A stretch of DNA of 64,000 nucleotides from Kovacikia minuta CCNUW1 (GCF_020091585.1 NZ_CP083582.1:2108001-2172000), one strand, 5' to 3'; numbered from the stretch's first letter, positions 46,372 to 54,404 are shown. The notes: generated by a model not told the origin, from the sequence alone. Made by a program: numbers and translations.

Positions 46372-46821
46372 ATGACTCAAGAATCTAAAATCGATCGCCA
46401 ACGGGAACATCAAGCCAATGAGCGTACCTTTTTGGCCTGGTTGCGGACTTCAATTGCGCTGATTGGGTTTGGGTTTGCGATCGCCCGCTTTGGCATCTTT
46501 TTGCAGCAACTCCACATCACCCTGACTCACCAGGAAGATCCCAGTCGTCCCCTGTTTAATTCTGAAACATTGGGGGTGTGTTTGGTTCTGGTTGGGGTGG
46601 CGACGATCGCTCTAGCAGCGTGGCGTTATAACCGGGTGTTTTGGCAAATTGAGCGGGGAGATTACCGTCCCAATCGCGTCATTGTTTGGATTTTGACCGC
46701 CATTATGATGATTTTGGGACTACTCAGTATTCCCCTGCTTTTGTGGCGAAACCGAGAGGTGAAAAGTCCGGCGATCGCTCCAAGCTCACCTGCCGCGCGC
46801 CCATCTAAACCAGCCAGGTGA
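46372..46821 (+). CDS. DUF202 membrane protein (YidH-like)
   Basis: The product of 149 residues starts at the ATG at 46372. Its N-terminus has the DUF202 signature Arg-Glu-His-Gln-Ala-Asn-Glu-Arg-Thr-Phe-Leu-Ala-Trp-Leu-Arg-Thr-Ser. Three membrane spans follow: about 25-45, 70-90 and 108-130. The C-terminus is Pro/Ala-rich. Members are small inner-membrane proteins of unknown role. A TTG start at 46315 would add 19 residues of unlikely sequence. Confidence 0.85.
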   Translation: MTQESKIDRQREHQANERTFLAWLRTSIALIGFGFAIARFGIFLQQLHITLTHQEDPSRPLFNSETLGVCLVLVGVATIALAAWRYNRVFWQIERGDYRPNRVIVWILTAIMMILGLLSIPLLLWRNREVKSPAIAPSSPAARPSKPAR

Positions 46822-46856
46822 TTGATCGGGGCAGTCCCTCCACCTATTCCCAGGTG

Positions 46857-47198
46857 CTAAACGATTTTGCTGTTGGTTGCCTCGTCAGCACTAAACCCTA
46901 GTTCGATCAAAGCTTTGCGAATTTTGGCTTTAGAGGGACGCACCTGGGGAGCCGACAAACCCAATTCGCGGGCTGTTTCAAACAGATCGCGGATCAGAGC
47001 ATCCAGATTTTCCTCATTGACTGCTTCTGGAAGCTTATCTACTCTGCCTTCATAAGCCAGGGTATACAGTTCAAGATGGTTCTTGCCCATTGCCCTTGCT
47101 AACTTCCGCAAAGTCTCAGGGGTGGGACAGGTGCCCTTAAAGCAGGCACCCCTCAACCTGGGCTGGGGAATACTTGCCAAATCTGCCAGATGGTTCAT
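46857..47198 (-). CDS. XRE-type helix-turn-helix protein, N-terminus uncertain
   Basis: The 113-residue frame begins inside what looks like an XRE DNA-binding domain: Leu-Ala-Asp-Leu-Ala-Ser-Ile-Pro-Gln-Pro, then Pro-Thr-Pro-Glu-Thr-Leu-Arg-Lys-Leu-Ala-Arg-Ala-Met-Gly. Upstream codons in the same frame continue sensibly (Cys-Glu-Tyr-Leu-Glu-Asp-His-Arg-Ile-Ser) up to a TGA, so the first helix is present in DNA but without a start codon. One more base in the A run at 47228-47231 would open a longer frame. The C-terminal part is helical and unassigned. A small transcription factor is likely. Confidence 0.65.
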   Translation of the reverse strand: MNHLADLASIPQPRLRGACFKGTCPTPETLRKLARAMGKNHLELYTLAYEGRVDKLPEAVNEENLDALIRDLFETARELGLSAPQVRPSKAKIRKALIELGFSADEATNSKIV

Positions 47199-47423
47199 GC
47201 TGATCCGATGATCCTCCAGGTATTCGCAAAATCAATAACCCCAAAGGCGAGCAATCGTTTGGTTTAATCTGTAACCTTGCCGCCATCGCCCAGCATTCAA
47301 AGCACGTAAAAATTTATCTCCCCAGTTTACAGCAAATTTCCATACACGGATGGATTCTAGACACCGATGCCCCAAAGGGCACACTTCCCCTGCCTCCTTC
47401 CTCTGCTCTGCCCCCTCCTCCTT

Positions 47424-47990
47424 CTACTGCTTTTGCTCAACTCCAAACCCAACAAGCACCACTTCCTGGAGCGGTTCCCCTGCTGGCGGACGGCGGTAAT
47501 TGAGGATTCTTCGAATCCGCAGGTTTGGGGTAATCAATGTAATGGAATCGACCGAAACCACACGGGTATAGGTTGTCGTCATCAGGAGTTCTCGATTCTG
47601 GGAATTGAAGCGAAATTTTGACACGATCGGTTTGGCTTCTTCGTAGGCACGATCGCGCAAATAGTCTCCCAACAATCCTTCCGTTTCTTCCTGTTGCGGC
47701 ACAAATAGCATATTGAGGGATTGGGCAACCCGTTCGCCTTTTTCAGAAACGGTTTCAAAGGCAAGATGGTATCCAGGCAAATCGGTTAGTTCGGCTGGAA
47801 CCGGATACTGGTTATCGGTCAAAACCTGGGTTTTTCGTTCCAGCGGAATGGACTGGACGACAAATTCGGTGCGCGATCGCTCCACTTCCTGCACGGCTAA
47901 ATAGTGGTAGGTGCGTTCTGTCACCCAGGTTCCAACGCATTCGTCAAAAAATTGCTGAAACTCCTGCCTCTGATTCATCGTTGAGTTCAT
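47424..47990 (-). CDS. CpcS/CpeS-type phycobiliprotein lyase-like protein
   Basis: The product of about 188 residues shows the start of the CpcS/CpeS/CpcT lipocalin-type bilin lyases: Phe-Gln-Gln-Phe-Phe-Asp-Glu-Cys-Val-Gly-Thr-Trp-Val-Thr-Glu-Arg-Thr-Tyr-His-Tyr. It also has the late signature Ile-Thr-Pro-Asn-Leu-Arg-Ile-Arg-Arg near residue 160. The beta-barrel pattern and length fit. Such lyases attach phycocyanobilin or phycoerythrobilin to cysteines of phycobiliproteins. The middle region is diverged from canonical CpcS, so chromophore and target are open. Its neighbour upstream is an orphan phycobiliprotein homologue, a possible client. Confidence 0.75.
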   Translation of the reverse strand: MNSTMNQRQEFQQFFDECVGTWVTERTYHYLAVQEVERSRTEFVVQSIPLERKTQVLTDNQYPVPAELTDLPGYHLAFETVSEKGERVAQSLNMLFVPQQEETEGLLGDYLRDRAYEEAKPIVSKFRFNSQNRELLMTTTYTRVVSVDSITLITPNLRIRRILNYRRPPAGEPLQEVVLVGFGVEQKQ

Positions 47991-48072
47991 CTCCACTAGC
48001 TTTTTACCCGTTGGTACTCATCAGGTAATGGGCGATCGATAACAGGGGCGAGACCCCCTTACCCCTTACCCC

Positions 48073-48193
48073 CAGTTTCATTTGGATTAACCACACCCCA
48101 CACCCCACACCCTTCGACTTGAGCCTCGGTCGAAAGCTCACGTCGAAGCCCCACTTCACAAGACTGTAGCGGACTGATCTGAAAACCGCTGTA
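48073..48193 (+). repeat. Dispersed repeat, copy 2, with nested hairpin
   Basis: This has the same block order as the minus strand of 15269-15356: CAGTTTCATTTGGATTAACC, CACACCC heptamers, TTCACAAGACT and TCTGAAAACCGCTGTA. A 37-bp hairpin (48112-48148; arms CTTCGACTTGAGC and GCTCACGTCGAAG) is inserted after the heptamers and is absent from copy 1. It lies between the lyase gene and the orphan phycobiliprotein gene. Confidence 0.65.
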
Positions 48194-48204
48194 CCTCTGA
48201 CCCA

Positions 48205-48795
48205 TTACCCGTGTAAGTTCTGAAATTGGCGCAATTGCTCGATCAAATGGTCAAAATAGGGAGCAACCTGGTTCTGTTGTGTTGCCTCTACACGCTTCAG
48301 GCTGGCCGTTTTGATTCCTTCCAAACCAACCACCATTGCGTCTAAAGGCACCCGCAATTCCTGATAAAGCAGTTGCATGTAGTGCAGTCCTTGCGGGCTG
48401 GTGTAATGGATGTGCTGACCAGCAATACCGTAAGTAATGCAGCGAAGGAAATGCCAGAAATCTCGCCAACAGGCATCTGCGCGCTCTGGGGGGTAGAGAC
48501 CACCCCCCGGTTCTGTAATCGTGGGAAAACGATTCAGAAGTTGTGTCCGGGCTTCGTCCACAATATCAATCACCTGTTCATGCAGCAGTTGGGCGACGGG
48601 GAGCAAATCGGCACAGTTGGGAGCAAGCGTGCCGATCTGCTGCAATTCTGCCTCGGTCAGGTAACGCGCCTGGGCATCCGCAGCTTGAAATAGGGCGATC
48701 GCTGCCGCTGGATGGGAGGTATCCCATTCTGCAAAACTGACAATCCGTGCCTTTGCAATCAGCTCTTTTACCCGTTCACTCAGTTGAGTTGCCAT
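48205..48795 (-). CDS. Orphan phycobilisome-family (phycobiliprotein-like) protein
   Basis: The 196-residue product starts at the ATG at 48795, with GAGGA eight bases upstream. Its second half aligns by eye with phycobiliprotein alpha/beta subunits. Asn-Arg-Phe-Pro precedes a Gly-rich loop, then Asp-Ala-Cys109-Trp-Arg111-Asp112-Phe-Trp-His-Phe-Leu-Arg-Cys-Ile-Thr-Tyr-Gly matches the bilin-84 region (Cys-x-Arg-Asp...Leu-Arg-Tyr-x-Thr-Tyr). A later Glu-Leu-Arg-Val-Pro and Gly-Ile-Lys-x-Ala match the final helices. The chromophore cysteine and its Arg-Asp partners are kept, so bilin binding is possible. The N-terminal helices and about 25 extra residues differ from CpcA/CpcB/ApcA. It may be an assembly factor, a sensor or a minor pigment protein. 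Confidence 0.75.
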   Translation of the reverse strand: MATQLSERVKELIAKARIVSFAEWDTSHPAAAIALFQAADAQARYLTEAELQQIGTLAPNCADLLPVAQLLHEQVIDIVDEARTQLLNRFPTITEPGGGLYPPERADACWRDFWHFLRCITYGIAGQHIHYTSPQGLHYMQLLYQELRVPLDAMVVGLEGIKTASLKRVEATQQNQVAPYFDHLIEQLRQFQNLHG

Positions 48796-49572
48796 GTTTT
48801 TTCCTCGATAGGTCATTGGTCATTGGCAATCGGGGCAATTGCCTGCGATCGTCCCTGTTTGTTGCTTTTCAGGAATAACAAACCGATGATAATTTGCAGG
48901 GGTACGGCAGCACTACCAATAATGATGGCAGTCGCGCAATGATAATGCTTCCCATGAATGCGCCCGATTTAGCAATCAACTGCAATGCCAGTTTCCCCAA
49001 TCCCCAGAATTTCATCCTAATACTTTCGGGGATTGCCAACAAAAAACTGACGCATCAACCTGGCATGGGCAGAGGGTTTTACCCGTGCCTGGTGAGAATG
49101 ATAGGAAGCGGGCGCGGAAGAGTAATTTATGGGCTTTGCTTTGATCGACAAAGAAGTCCGGAAGTGGCTCGATGAGAGTCTGGGATGGAGTTTGTCGTAT
49201 TTAATGAGTCTTTGCTTTACGAAAGTTCATCCATTTACCGTGATAAGTGACAATTCGTAATAAACATCGATCCAACGACATAGTATAAAAGGTAAGTGAA
49301 GGTTAGGAAGGACAAACATTTCATAAGGAAATGAACCATCCGTCAGAAATTCTACTTCTTGTAGAAACGTAAAGATTTCCCAGTATCTTAACCAGGTTGT
49401 GCAATTGCATCTTTAGCGGTTGTGCGCTTGGGTGCGGGGAAGACCTGTCTGATAGGGTTGGCTATTTTTGAAAATCCTGGTTTATTTTGACAGCTCTTAA
49501 ACGTCGGATGAACCGCAACCTAACCCTACCTTTATGAATCAGCACTCAACTACAAAGTAGGAGATTGAATCA
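48796..49572 (+). promoter_or_regulatory. Divergent regulatory region between the orphan phycobiliprotein gene and cpcB
   Basis: This 777-bp stretch has no supported gene and must hold the promoters of both divergent units. Candidate elements are a TATAAA at about 49284-49289 and a TTGACA at 49487-49492, but neither has a convincing partner box. AGGAG at 49559-49563 is the cpcB ribosome binding site. A long untranslated leader is usual for cpc operons. Confidence 0.45.
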
Positions 49573-50091
49573 ATGCTAGACGCCTTTACCAAAGTTGTTT
49601 CCCAGGCTGATGCCCGTGGCGAATATGTTAGCTCAAGCCAAATTGATGCTTTGCAAAACATTGTTAAGGATGGTCAAAAGCGCATCGACGTTGTGAACCG
49701 GATCACCGGCAATGCATCCACGATCGTTGCCAGTGCTGCTCGCTCTTTGTTTGCAGAACAACCCCAGTTGATTGCTCCCGGTGGAAATGCTTACACCAAC
49801 CGCCGCATGGCTGCCTGTCTGCGTGACATGGAAATCATCCTGCGTTACGTCACCTACGCGGTGTTCACCGGCGACGGTAGCGTTCTTGATGACCGCTGCT
49901 TGAATGGTCTGCGGGAAACCTACCTGGCTCTCGGCGTTCCCGGTGGTTCTGTGGCAACCGGCGTCAACAAGATGAAAGAAGCTGCGATTTCGATCGCCAA
50001 CGACCCCAACGGTATCACCAGAGGCGATTGCAGCGCTCTGATGGCTGAATTGGGAAGCTACTTTGACCGGGCTGCTGCGGCTGTCGGCTAA
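49573..50091 (+). CDS. cpcB: C-phycocyanin beta subunit
   Basis: The 172-residue product is a full-length phycocyanin beta chain, part of the phycobilisome rod that absorbs orange-red light and passes energy to allophycocyanin. Chromophore cysteines are Cys82 (Met-Ala-Ala-Cys-Leu-Arg-Asp-Met) and Cys153 (Gly-Asp-Cys-Ser-Ala-Leu). Asn72 in Gly-Gly-Asn-Ala-Tyr is the residue that is methylated in this family. The sequence favours phycocyanin over phycoerythrocyanin, but the distinction is by eye. cpcA follows after 91 bases, the usual order. Confidence 0.95.
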   Translation: MLDAFTKVVSQADARGEYVSSSQIDALQNIVKDGQKRIDVVNRITGNASTIVASAARSLFAEQPQLIAPGGNAYTNRRMAACLRDMEIILRYVTYAVFTGDGSVLDDRCLNGLRETYLALGVPGGSVATGVNKMKEAAISIANDPNGITRGDCSALMAELGSYFDRAAAAVG

Positions 50092-50182
50092 ACCAACTAT
50101 TTTGCCTTTGCTGACACTCGTCAGCAGGACGAACATAGACTTCAACCAAAATTTTGTAAAACACTAGGGAGATACTATAGCG

Positions 50183-50671
50183 ATGAAGACCCCATTAACT
50201 GAAGCCGTAGCTGCTGCTGATTCTCAAGGACGCTTCCTCAGCCCCTCAGAACTGCAAGTTGCCTTTGGTCGTTTGCGCCAAGCTGGACCTAGCCTGGAAG
50301 CAGCAAAAGCATTGGCTTCTAAGGCAGATTCTTTGGCTGATGGTGCTGCCAATGCAGTGTACCAGAAGTTCCCCTACACCACCCAAACTCAGGGTGCTAA
50401 CTACGCTTCTGATGCGCGTGGTAAAGCAAAGTGTGTGCGGGACATCGGCTACTACCTGCGGATGGTGACCTACTGCTTGATTGCAGGTGGCACCGGTCCC
50501 ATGGATGACTATCTGATTGCTGGTCTGGCTGAAATCAACAGCACCTTTGAGTTGTCTCCCAGCTGGTATGTTGAAGCCCTCAAGTACATCAAAGCGAATC
50601 ATGGTCTCAGTGGCGACTCTGCTACCGAAGCCAATGGTTACATTGATTACGCCATCAACGCGCTGAGCTAG
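50183..50671 (+). CDS. cpcA: C-phycocyanin alpha subunit
   Basis: The 162-residue product is a full-length phycocyanin alpha chain. The bilin cysteine is Cys84 in [11 protein letters not shown]. The ends Met-Lys-Thr-Pro-Leu-Thr-Glu-Ala and [10 protein letters not shown] are typical. AGGGAG precedes the ATG by about a dozen bases. It pairs with CpcB to form the alpha-beta monomer. Cys84 is the target of the CpcE/CpcF lyase, whose E subunit gene is 208 bases downstream. A terminator-like hairpin directly follows. Confidence 0.95.
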   Translation: MKTPLTEAVAAADSQGRFLSPSELQVAFGRLRQAGPSLEAAKALASKADSLADGAANAVYQKFPYTTQTQGANYASDARGKAKCVRDIGYYLRMVTYCLIAGGTGPMDDYLIAGLAEINSTFELSPSWYVEALKYIKANHGLSGDSATEANGYIDYAINALS

Positions 50672-50685
50672 TCTAGTTAGCGATT

Positions 50686-50750
50686 TACCCGGAGGGGTAT
50701 GCAGTCATTAACATGAGTTGATGATTGTTTATCCCTCCGGGTATTGTTTT
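50686..50750 (+). terminator. Hairpin after cpcA
   Basis: TACCCGGAGGG at 50686-50696 pairs perfectly with CCCTCCGGGTA at 50733-50743 across a loop of about 36 bases, followed by TTGTTTT. It can act as a terminator or as a 3' stabiliser and attenuator that keeps cpcBA message far above cpcE message. Confidence 0.7.
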
Positions 50751-50791
50751 GAGAATTATGGATTATAAATTGTGGACTAAGAGCCTATTGT

Positions 50792-50820
50792 GTAGAGACG
50801 TTCCGCCGGAACGTCTCTAC
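50792..50820. repeat. 29-bp palindrome between cpcA and cpcE
   Basis: GTAGAGACGTTCCG and its exact complement flank a single C. There is no T tract. Perfect palindromes of this kind are seen as dispersed repeats in filamentous cyanobacteria. It could form a strong RNA hairpin in the cpcA-cpcE intergenic region. Confidence 0.7.
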
Positions 50821-50878
50821 GCTGAAACATGGCTTAATTTTTAATTCTTAATTTCTAATTTTTAATTGCTTTAACTGT

Positions 50879-51706
50879 ATGGATAACGAATCTGGTAGCT
50901 CAAACGGCGGTCATTTAACTGTAGAGCAGGCGATCGCAAATCTTCAGGGTGAGGATCTGGGGTTGCGGGTTTATGCTGCCTGGTGGTTAGGGCGGTTTCG
51001 GGTCGATGCCCCCGAAGCCCTAGAAGTGCTGATTGCAGCTCTGGAAGACGAAGCCGATCGGACGGAGGCGGGCGGCTATCCCCTCCGGCGCAATGCGGCG
51101 CGGGCACTGGGAAAGTTGAGTGATCGACGAGCAGTTCCTCCCCTGATCCAATCCTTGGAATGTTCTGATTTCTATGTCCGGGAGGCAGCAGCCCAGGCGC
51201 TCGAAATGTTGCGCGATCCAGCAGGGATTCCCGCCCTAATTGCGTTATTGAAAGACGAAATTCCCGGTACGTTGCCCGCCCCAGAGCCACCCTATTTGCC
51301 CCAGCCCTACGATGCCATTTTGGAAGCTTTAGGGACGCTTGGGGCGACGGCAGCGCTCCCTCTCATTTCTCCCTTTTTGGATCACCCGGTACCACGCACT
51401 CAATATGCCGCAGCGCGGGCACTGTACCAGTTGACGCCCGATCGCCAGCAAGCCAATCAATACGGCGATCGCTTGATCCAGGCACTGTCTGTCGATGATT
51501 TGCAACTACGCCGTTCAGCCCTGGCAGACTTGGGGGCAATTGGTTATTTGCAAGCCGCCGACGCAATTGCCCAAACCCTGGCAGAAAATAGTCTCAAATT
51601 AATCTCCCTCAAAGGATTACTGGAAAAGCAATTACAACTAACCACCCCACCAGACCTTTCCCCAGGAGCCATCAAAGTTATCGACCTGATGGACAGTTTG
51701 CTTTAA
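50879..51706 (+). CDS. cpcE: Phycocyanobilin lyase subunit alpha (CpcE)
   Basis: The 275-residue product is an all-helical HEAT-like repeat protein of the CpcE family. With CpcF it forms the lyase that attaches phycocyanobilin to Cys84 of CpcA. Family marks are Leu-Gly-Leu-Arg-Val-Tyr-Ala-Ala-Trp-Trp-Leu-Gly-Arg-Phe-Arg-Val near residue 30, Gly-Gly-Tyr-Pro-Leu-Arg-Arg-Asn-Ala-Ala-Arg-Ala-Leu-Gly, Phe-Tyr-Val-Arg-Glu-Ala-Ala-Ala-Gln and Leu-Gln-Leu-Arg-Arg-Ser-Ala. Length is normal. The usual partner cpcF and the rod linker genes cpcC/cpcD are not in the neighbourhood, so they must lie elsewhere. Confidence 0.93.
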   Translation: MDNESGSSNGGHLTVEQAIANLQGEDLGLRVYAAWWLGRFRVDAPEALEVLIAALEDEADRTEAGGYPLRRNAARALGKLSDRRAVPPLIQSLECSDFYVREAAAQALEMLRDPAGIPALIALLKDEIPGTLPAPEPPYLPQPYDAILEALGTLGATAALPLISPFLDHPVPRTQYAAARALYQLTPDRQQANQYGDRLIQALSVDDLQLRRSALADLGAIGYLQAADAIAQTLAENSLKLISLKGLLEKQLQLTTPPDLSPGAIKVIDLMDSLL

Positions 51707-51877
51707 CAGTTCTAGCGGGATAGAGGAGAAAAGAAAACACCGTTGATTCCTTTCTTGTTATTACCATTGGTAATGGTGAACGAGTTTTGGATGAGCGAAA
51801 GTATTGGGAGTGATGTCTCGATCGGTTGCTTGAGATGGTGATTGAGATTGAGAATGATAGGTGGGTAGGGCGATTGT

Positions 51878-52285
51878 TTATTCGCTCAGATCGGTAGATT
51901 CATCGATCCCTTTTTGTTCTATATGGCTGAGAAGCCAGTTAGCGATCGTGGCTCTGCGTGTCTTGCGGGGCACCAGTTCACCCACCTTGTAGCCTTCAAA
52001 GCCCAGCTTCTGTTTGAGTAACTGCTTATTTTCTGGGGGAATTGAGCGCGTCAGCTTTACCGTTGCCGGACGGCTTTCGATAAAATTAGGCGGTTCAGGA
52101 TAGGCTTCTCGCCACTCAGGGGCAACCGCAGCATTTTCCCATTGATTGGTTGCTGAGTTGAATTGATATCCCAAACAATTCCAAACCAATTGGTTTGCGG
52201 TCGTATCGTCGATGGTGTCATGAATAATTCCCCAAATTGTTGCAGTGGTCAGCGGCGGCAGAGTGATTGGCTCAGACATATTCAT
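51878..52285 (-). CDS. DUF1823 protein
   Basis: The 135-residue soluble product fits the cyanobacterial/plastid DUF1823 family. It has Leu-Thr-Thr-Ala-Thr-Ile-Trp-Gly-Ile-Ile near the start, Leu-Val-Trp-Asn-Cys-Leu-Gly-Tyr-Gln-Phe, Trp-Glu-Asn-Ala, Glu-Trp-Arg-Glu-Ala-Tyr-Pro-Glu-Pro-Pro and Leu-Gly-Phe-Glu-Gly-Tyr-Lys-Val-Gly-Glu-Leu. No function is known. It is convergent with cpcE and divergent from the acylphosphatase gene. Confidence 0.82.
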   Translation of the reverse strand: MNMSEPITLPPLTTATIWGIIHDTIDDTTANQLVWNCLGYQFNSATNQWENAAVAPEWREAYPEPPNFIESRPATVKLTRSIPPENKQLLKQKLGFEGYKVGELVPRKTRRATIANWLLSHIEQKGIDESTDLSE

Positions 52286-52359
52286 CCTTTATCCTTTATC
52301 CTTTGTAGCAGTCCCCAATCTTCAAGCTAAAATCTTCAAGCTAAAATCCCCCATTCCCT

Positions 52360-52635
52360 ATGAATCAAATCCGCGCCCACGCTTTCATCTCTGGACGGGT
52401 TCAAGGAGTTGGCTACCGCTTTACAACTCAGGATGTGGCACTGGAATTGGGTATCAGTGGATGGGTGCGTAACCTGCCAGATGGGCGGGTGGAAGCGGTG
52501 TTTGAAGGAACTGAGGCACAGGTAAAGCAAATGATTGATTGGTGCCATCGCGGACCGAGGGGGGCGATCGTCAGCCGTGTCGAAGTACAGAATGAAACCT
52601 TTGAAGGGTTACAGGGGTTTAATATTCGACGCTAG
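52360..52635 (+). CDS. acyP: Acylphosphatase
   Basis: The 91-residue product hydrolyses the carboxyl-phosphate bond of acyl phosphates. The signature is Gly-Arg-Val-Gln-Gly-Val-Gly-Tyr-Arg (about 13-21, with the substrate-binding Arg) and Gly-Trp-Val-Arg-Asn-Leu-Pro-Asp-Gly (catalytic Asn near 42). The length is that of the stand-alone enzyme. A hairpin of weak terminator character follows at 52652-52677. Confidence 0.93.
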   Translation: MNQIRAHAFISGRVQGVGYRFTTQDVALELGISGWVRNLPDGRVEAVFEGTEAQVKQMIDWCHRGPRGAIVSRVEVQNETFEGLQGFNIRR

Positions 52636-52840
52636 TGTTCTGTCGAGAATCTTTTGAGGGATGAAACCCTCTCAAAAACAACCCTACCTAACCAATCCTA
52701 TCCCTCAACTGAAAGCTGACAGACTACCAGGTTAAAGATTGTAACTGGGGTAACAACCCAAATAAACCGAGTCTGGATACTGTTTGAATGGTCAAAAAGA
52801 CCTGGAAAAAGCATAAAACTCCGCTTAAGGATACACAAAG

Positions 52841-53212
52841 ATGTCTAGCTTGTTTGTTCAACTGTTATTAATTGGCTTGGTGGCTGGAGTTGCCGGGGGC
52901 ATGTTTGGCATCGGCGGCGGAGCAATTATGGTTCCAGCAATGGTTATCTTGTTGGGTATGGATCAGAAATTTGCTACAGGAACCTCCGTTGCTGCCCAAA
53001 TTTTACCGATCGGACTCCTGGCTGCCGTTGTTTACTATCGCAACGGCAACCTGAATATCAAACATGCGGTAATCATTGCGATCGGGCTATTAATTGGGAA
53101 CCTGTTTGGTGCTCTGGTTGCCAACCAACCCTTTATCAGCAGCGAAATGATGAAGAAGCTCTACGGTCTTTTCCTGTTTGCCATTGGCTTTCGCTACCTG
53201 TTCTACCGCTAA
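52841..53212 (+). CDS. Half-size TauE/SafE family permease
   Basis: The 123-residue product has four membrane spans and the TauE/SafE N-terminal motif Gly-Leu-Val-Ala-Gly-Val-Ala-Gly-Gly-Met-Phe-Gly-Ile-Gly-Gly-Gly (about 12-28), with Ala-Thr-Gly-Thr-Ser after it. Full members have two such halves (about 250 residues) and export sulfite, sulfoacetate or related anions. This one is a single half and would need to dimerise. AAGGA precedes the ATG. The frame is clean and ends in Tyr-Leu-Phe-Tyr-Arg, so it is a genuine short form rather than a fragment. Confidence 0.82.
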   Translation: MSSLFVQLLLIGLVAGVAGGMFGIGGGAIMVPAMVILLGMDQKFATGTSVAAQILPIGLLAAVVYYRNGNLNIKHAVIIAIGLLIGNLFGALVANQPFISSEMMKKLYGLFLFAIGFRYLFYR

Positions 53213-53549
53213 TCAGGAACGGAAATCAGGAGTCAGAATTCAGAATACTGATTTTCTCCTGGCTCCTTAACCATTGGAAAGTAATGGCTAGACAGAGGTC
53301 TCATGCCTGGGGATGGTGCAATCCCATCGAGAGGTGTAGACAATAAAGAGCGGGAGTCAGAATGCAGTATGGCTGTCTTCTTCTGGCTTCTGGCTCCCAT
53401 CGGCTATGTTCAGGGAAATCTAGCGCACACCAGTGCATCAAGAGGGCTTAGCCTCTCTCAAGGGCACCATTAAAGACTTAGTAAACTTCCCCGGTTAGAA
53501 TGTGATGTTTGACACATCGTTTGAGAGGAGCTAGAGGAATCGGGGCATA
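53213..53549. other. Gene-free gap
   Basis: This 337-bp stretch holds two similar segments (GGAGTCAGAATTCAGAAT at 53228 and GGGAGTCAGAATGCAGTA at 53352), part of the repeat background of this genome. I see no gene, RNA or terminator. Confidence 0.45.
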
Positions 53550-54404
53550 ATGGAATCTAGTGATTTAGATCACCCAAGTTTCCGAGATTATTCCAGCAAT
53601 CCAGGCTGGTGCCCATCTACAGCAAAACCGACAGAAGGCGATCGCATGAGAGAAAACAACCATCGTCGCATCATTATTGGCGATGTTCATGGTCATTATG
53701 AAGGGCTGATGACTCTCCTGGAGGCGATCTCACCAGGGAAAGATGACCAGGTTTATTTTCTGGGAGACTTGATCGATCGGGGACCAGCTAGCGCCCAGGT
53801 GGTCAACTTCGTTAAGCAGAGTTCTTACCCCTGTTTGCTGGGCAACCACGAACAGTTGATGCTAGAAGCGATTCCCGGTGTGCGTTCCCAAACACCTGCG
53901 TTACAGGCATGGCTTTATAGCGGTGGCAAAGCAACGGTCAGCAGCTACGGAGATGCTGGAATTTTGCTAGAACATCTGGAATGGTTTAAAAGTTTACCTG
54001 TCTATCTAGATTTAGGAGATTTGTGGTTAGTTCATGCGGGTGTTCATCCCAAATTGCACCTGGAAGATCAAACAACCCAGGAATTTTGCTGGATTCGGGA
54101 CGAGTTCCACAGCATGACTAAGCCCTATTTCCCCGATAAGTTAATCATCACTGGGCACACCATTACCTTCACCCTACCCAAGGTTGCCCCCGGTGAAATC
54201 GCCCAGGGATGCGGTTGGCTTGGCATTGATACCGGAGCCTATCATCCCAAGAGTGGTTGGCTTACAGGTTTAGACATCACCAATCGTCGGGTGTATCAGT
54301 CCAATGTATTCAAACGCTGTGTCCGGGTTCTACCCCTTGACGAAGCGATCGCCCCCGTTAAGCCCGAAGATGTCGTTTCCCACCGTCAGGCTCTGCGGCT
54401 GTAA
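53550..54404 (+). CDS. Serine/threonine-type metallophosphatase
   Basis: The 284-residue product is a PPP-family (calcineurin-like) phosphatase. The metal motifs are Ile-Gly-Asp-Val-His-Gly-His (44-49 region), Leu-Gly-Asp-Leu-Ile-Asp-Arg-Gly-Pro and Leu-Leu-Gly-Asn-His-Glu. His residues in Val-His-Ala-Gly-Val-His and Thr-Gly-His-Thr complete the site. It may remove phosphate from Ser/Thr (and possibly Tyr/His) or from small molecules. The first 32 residues are not part of the fold. The ATG at 53646 is an alternative start, but GAGGAG lies upstream of 53550. Confidence 0.85.
   Translation: MESSDLDHPSFRDYSSNPGWCPSTAKPTEGDRMRENNHRRIIIGDVHGHYEGLMTLLEAISPGKDDQVYFLGDLIDRGPASAQVVNFVKQSSYPCLLGNHEQLMLEAIPGVRSQTPALQAWLYSGGKATVSSYGDAGILLEHLEWFKSLPVYLDLGDLWLVHAGVHPKLHLEDQTTQEFCWIRDEFHSMTKPYFPDKLIITGHTITFTLPKVAPGEIAQGCGWLGIDTGAYHPKSGWLTGLDITNRRVYQSNVFKRCVRVLPLDEAIAPVKPEDVVSHRQALRL

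Noticed and set aside
52652-52677. Terminator after the acylphosphatase gene
   Set aside because: The stem has a bulge and is not followed by a T tract on either strand.
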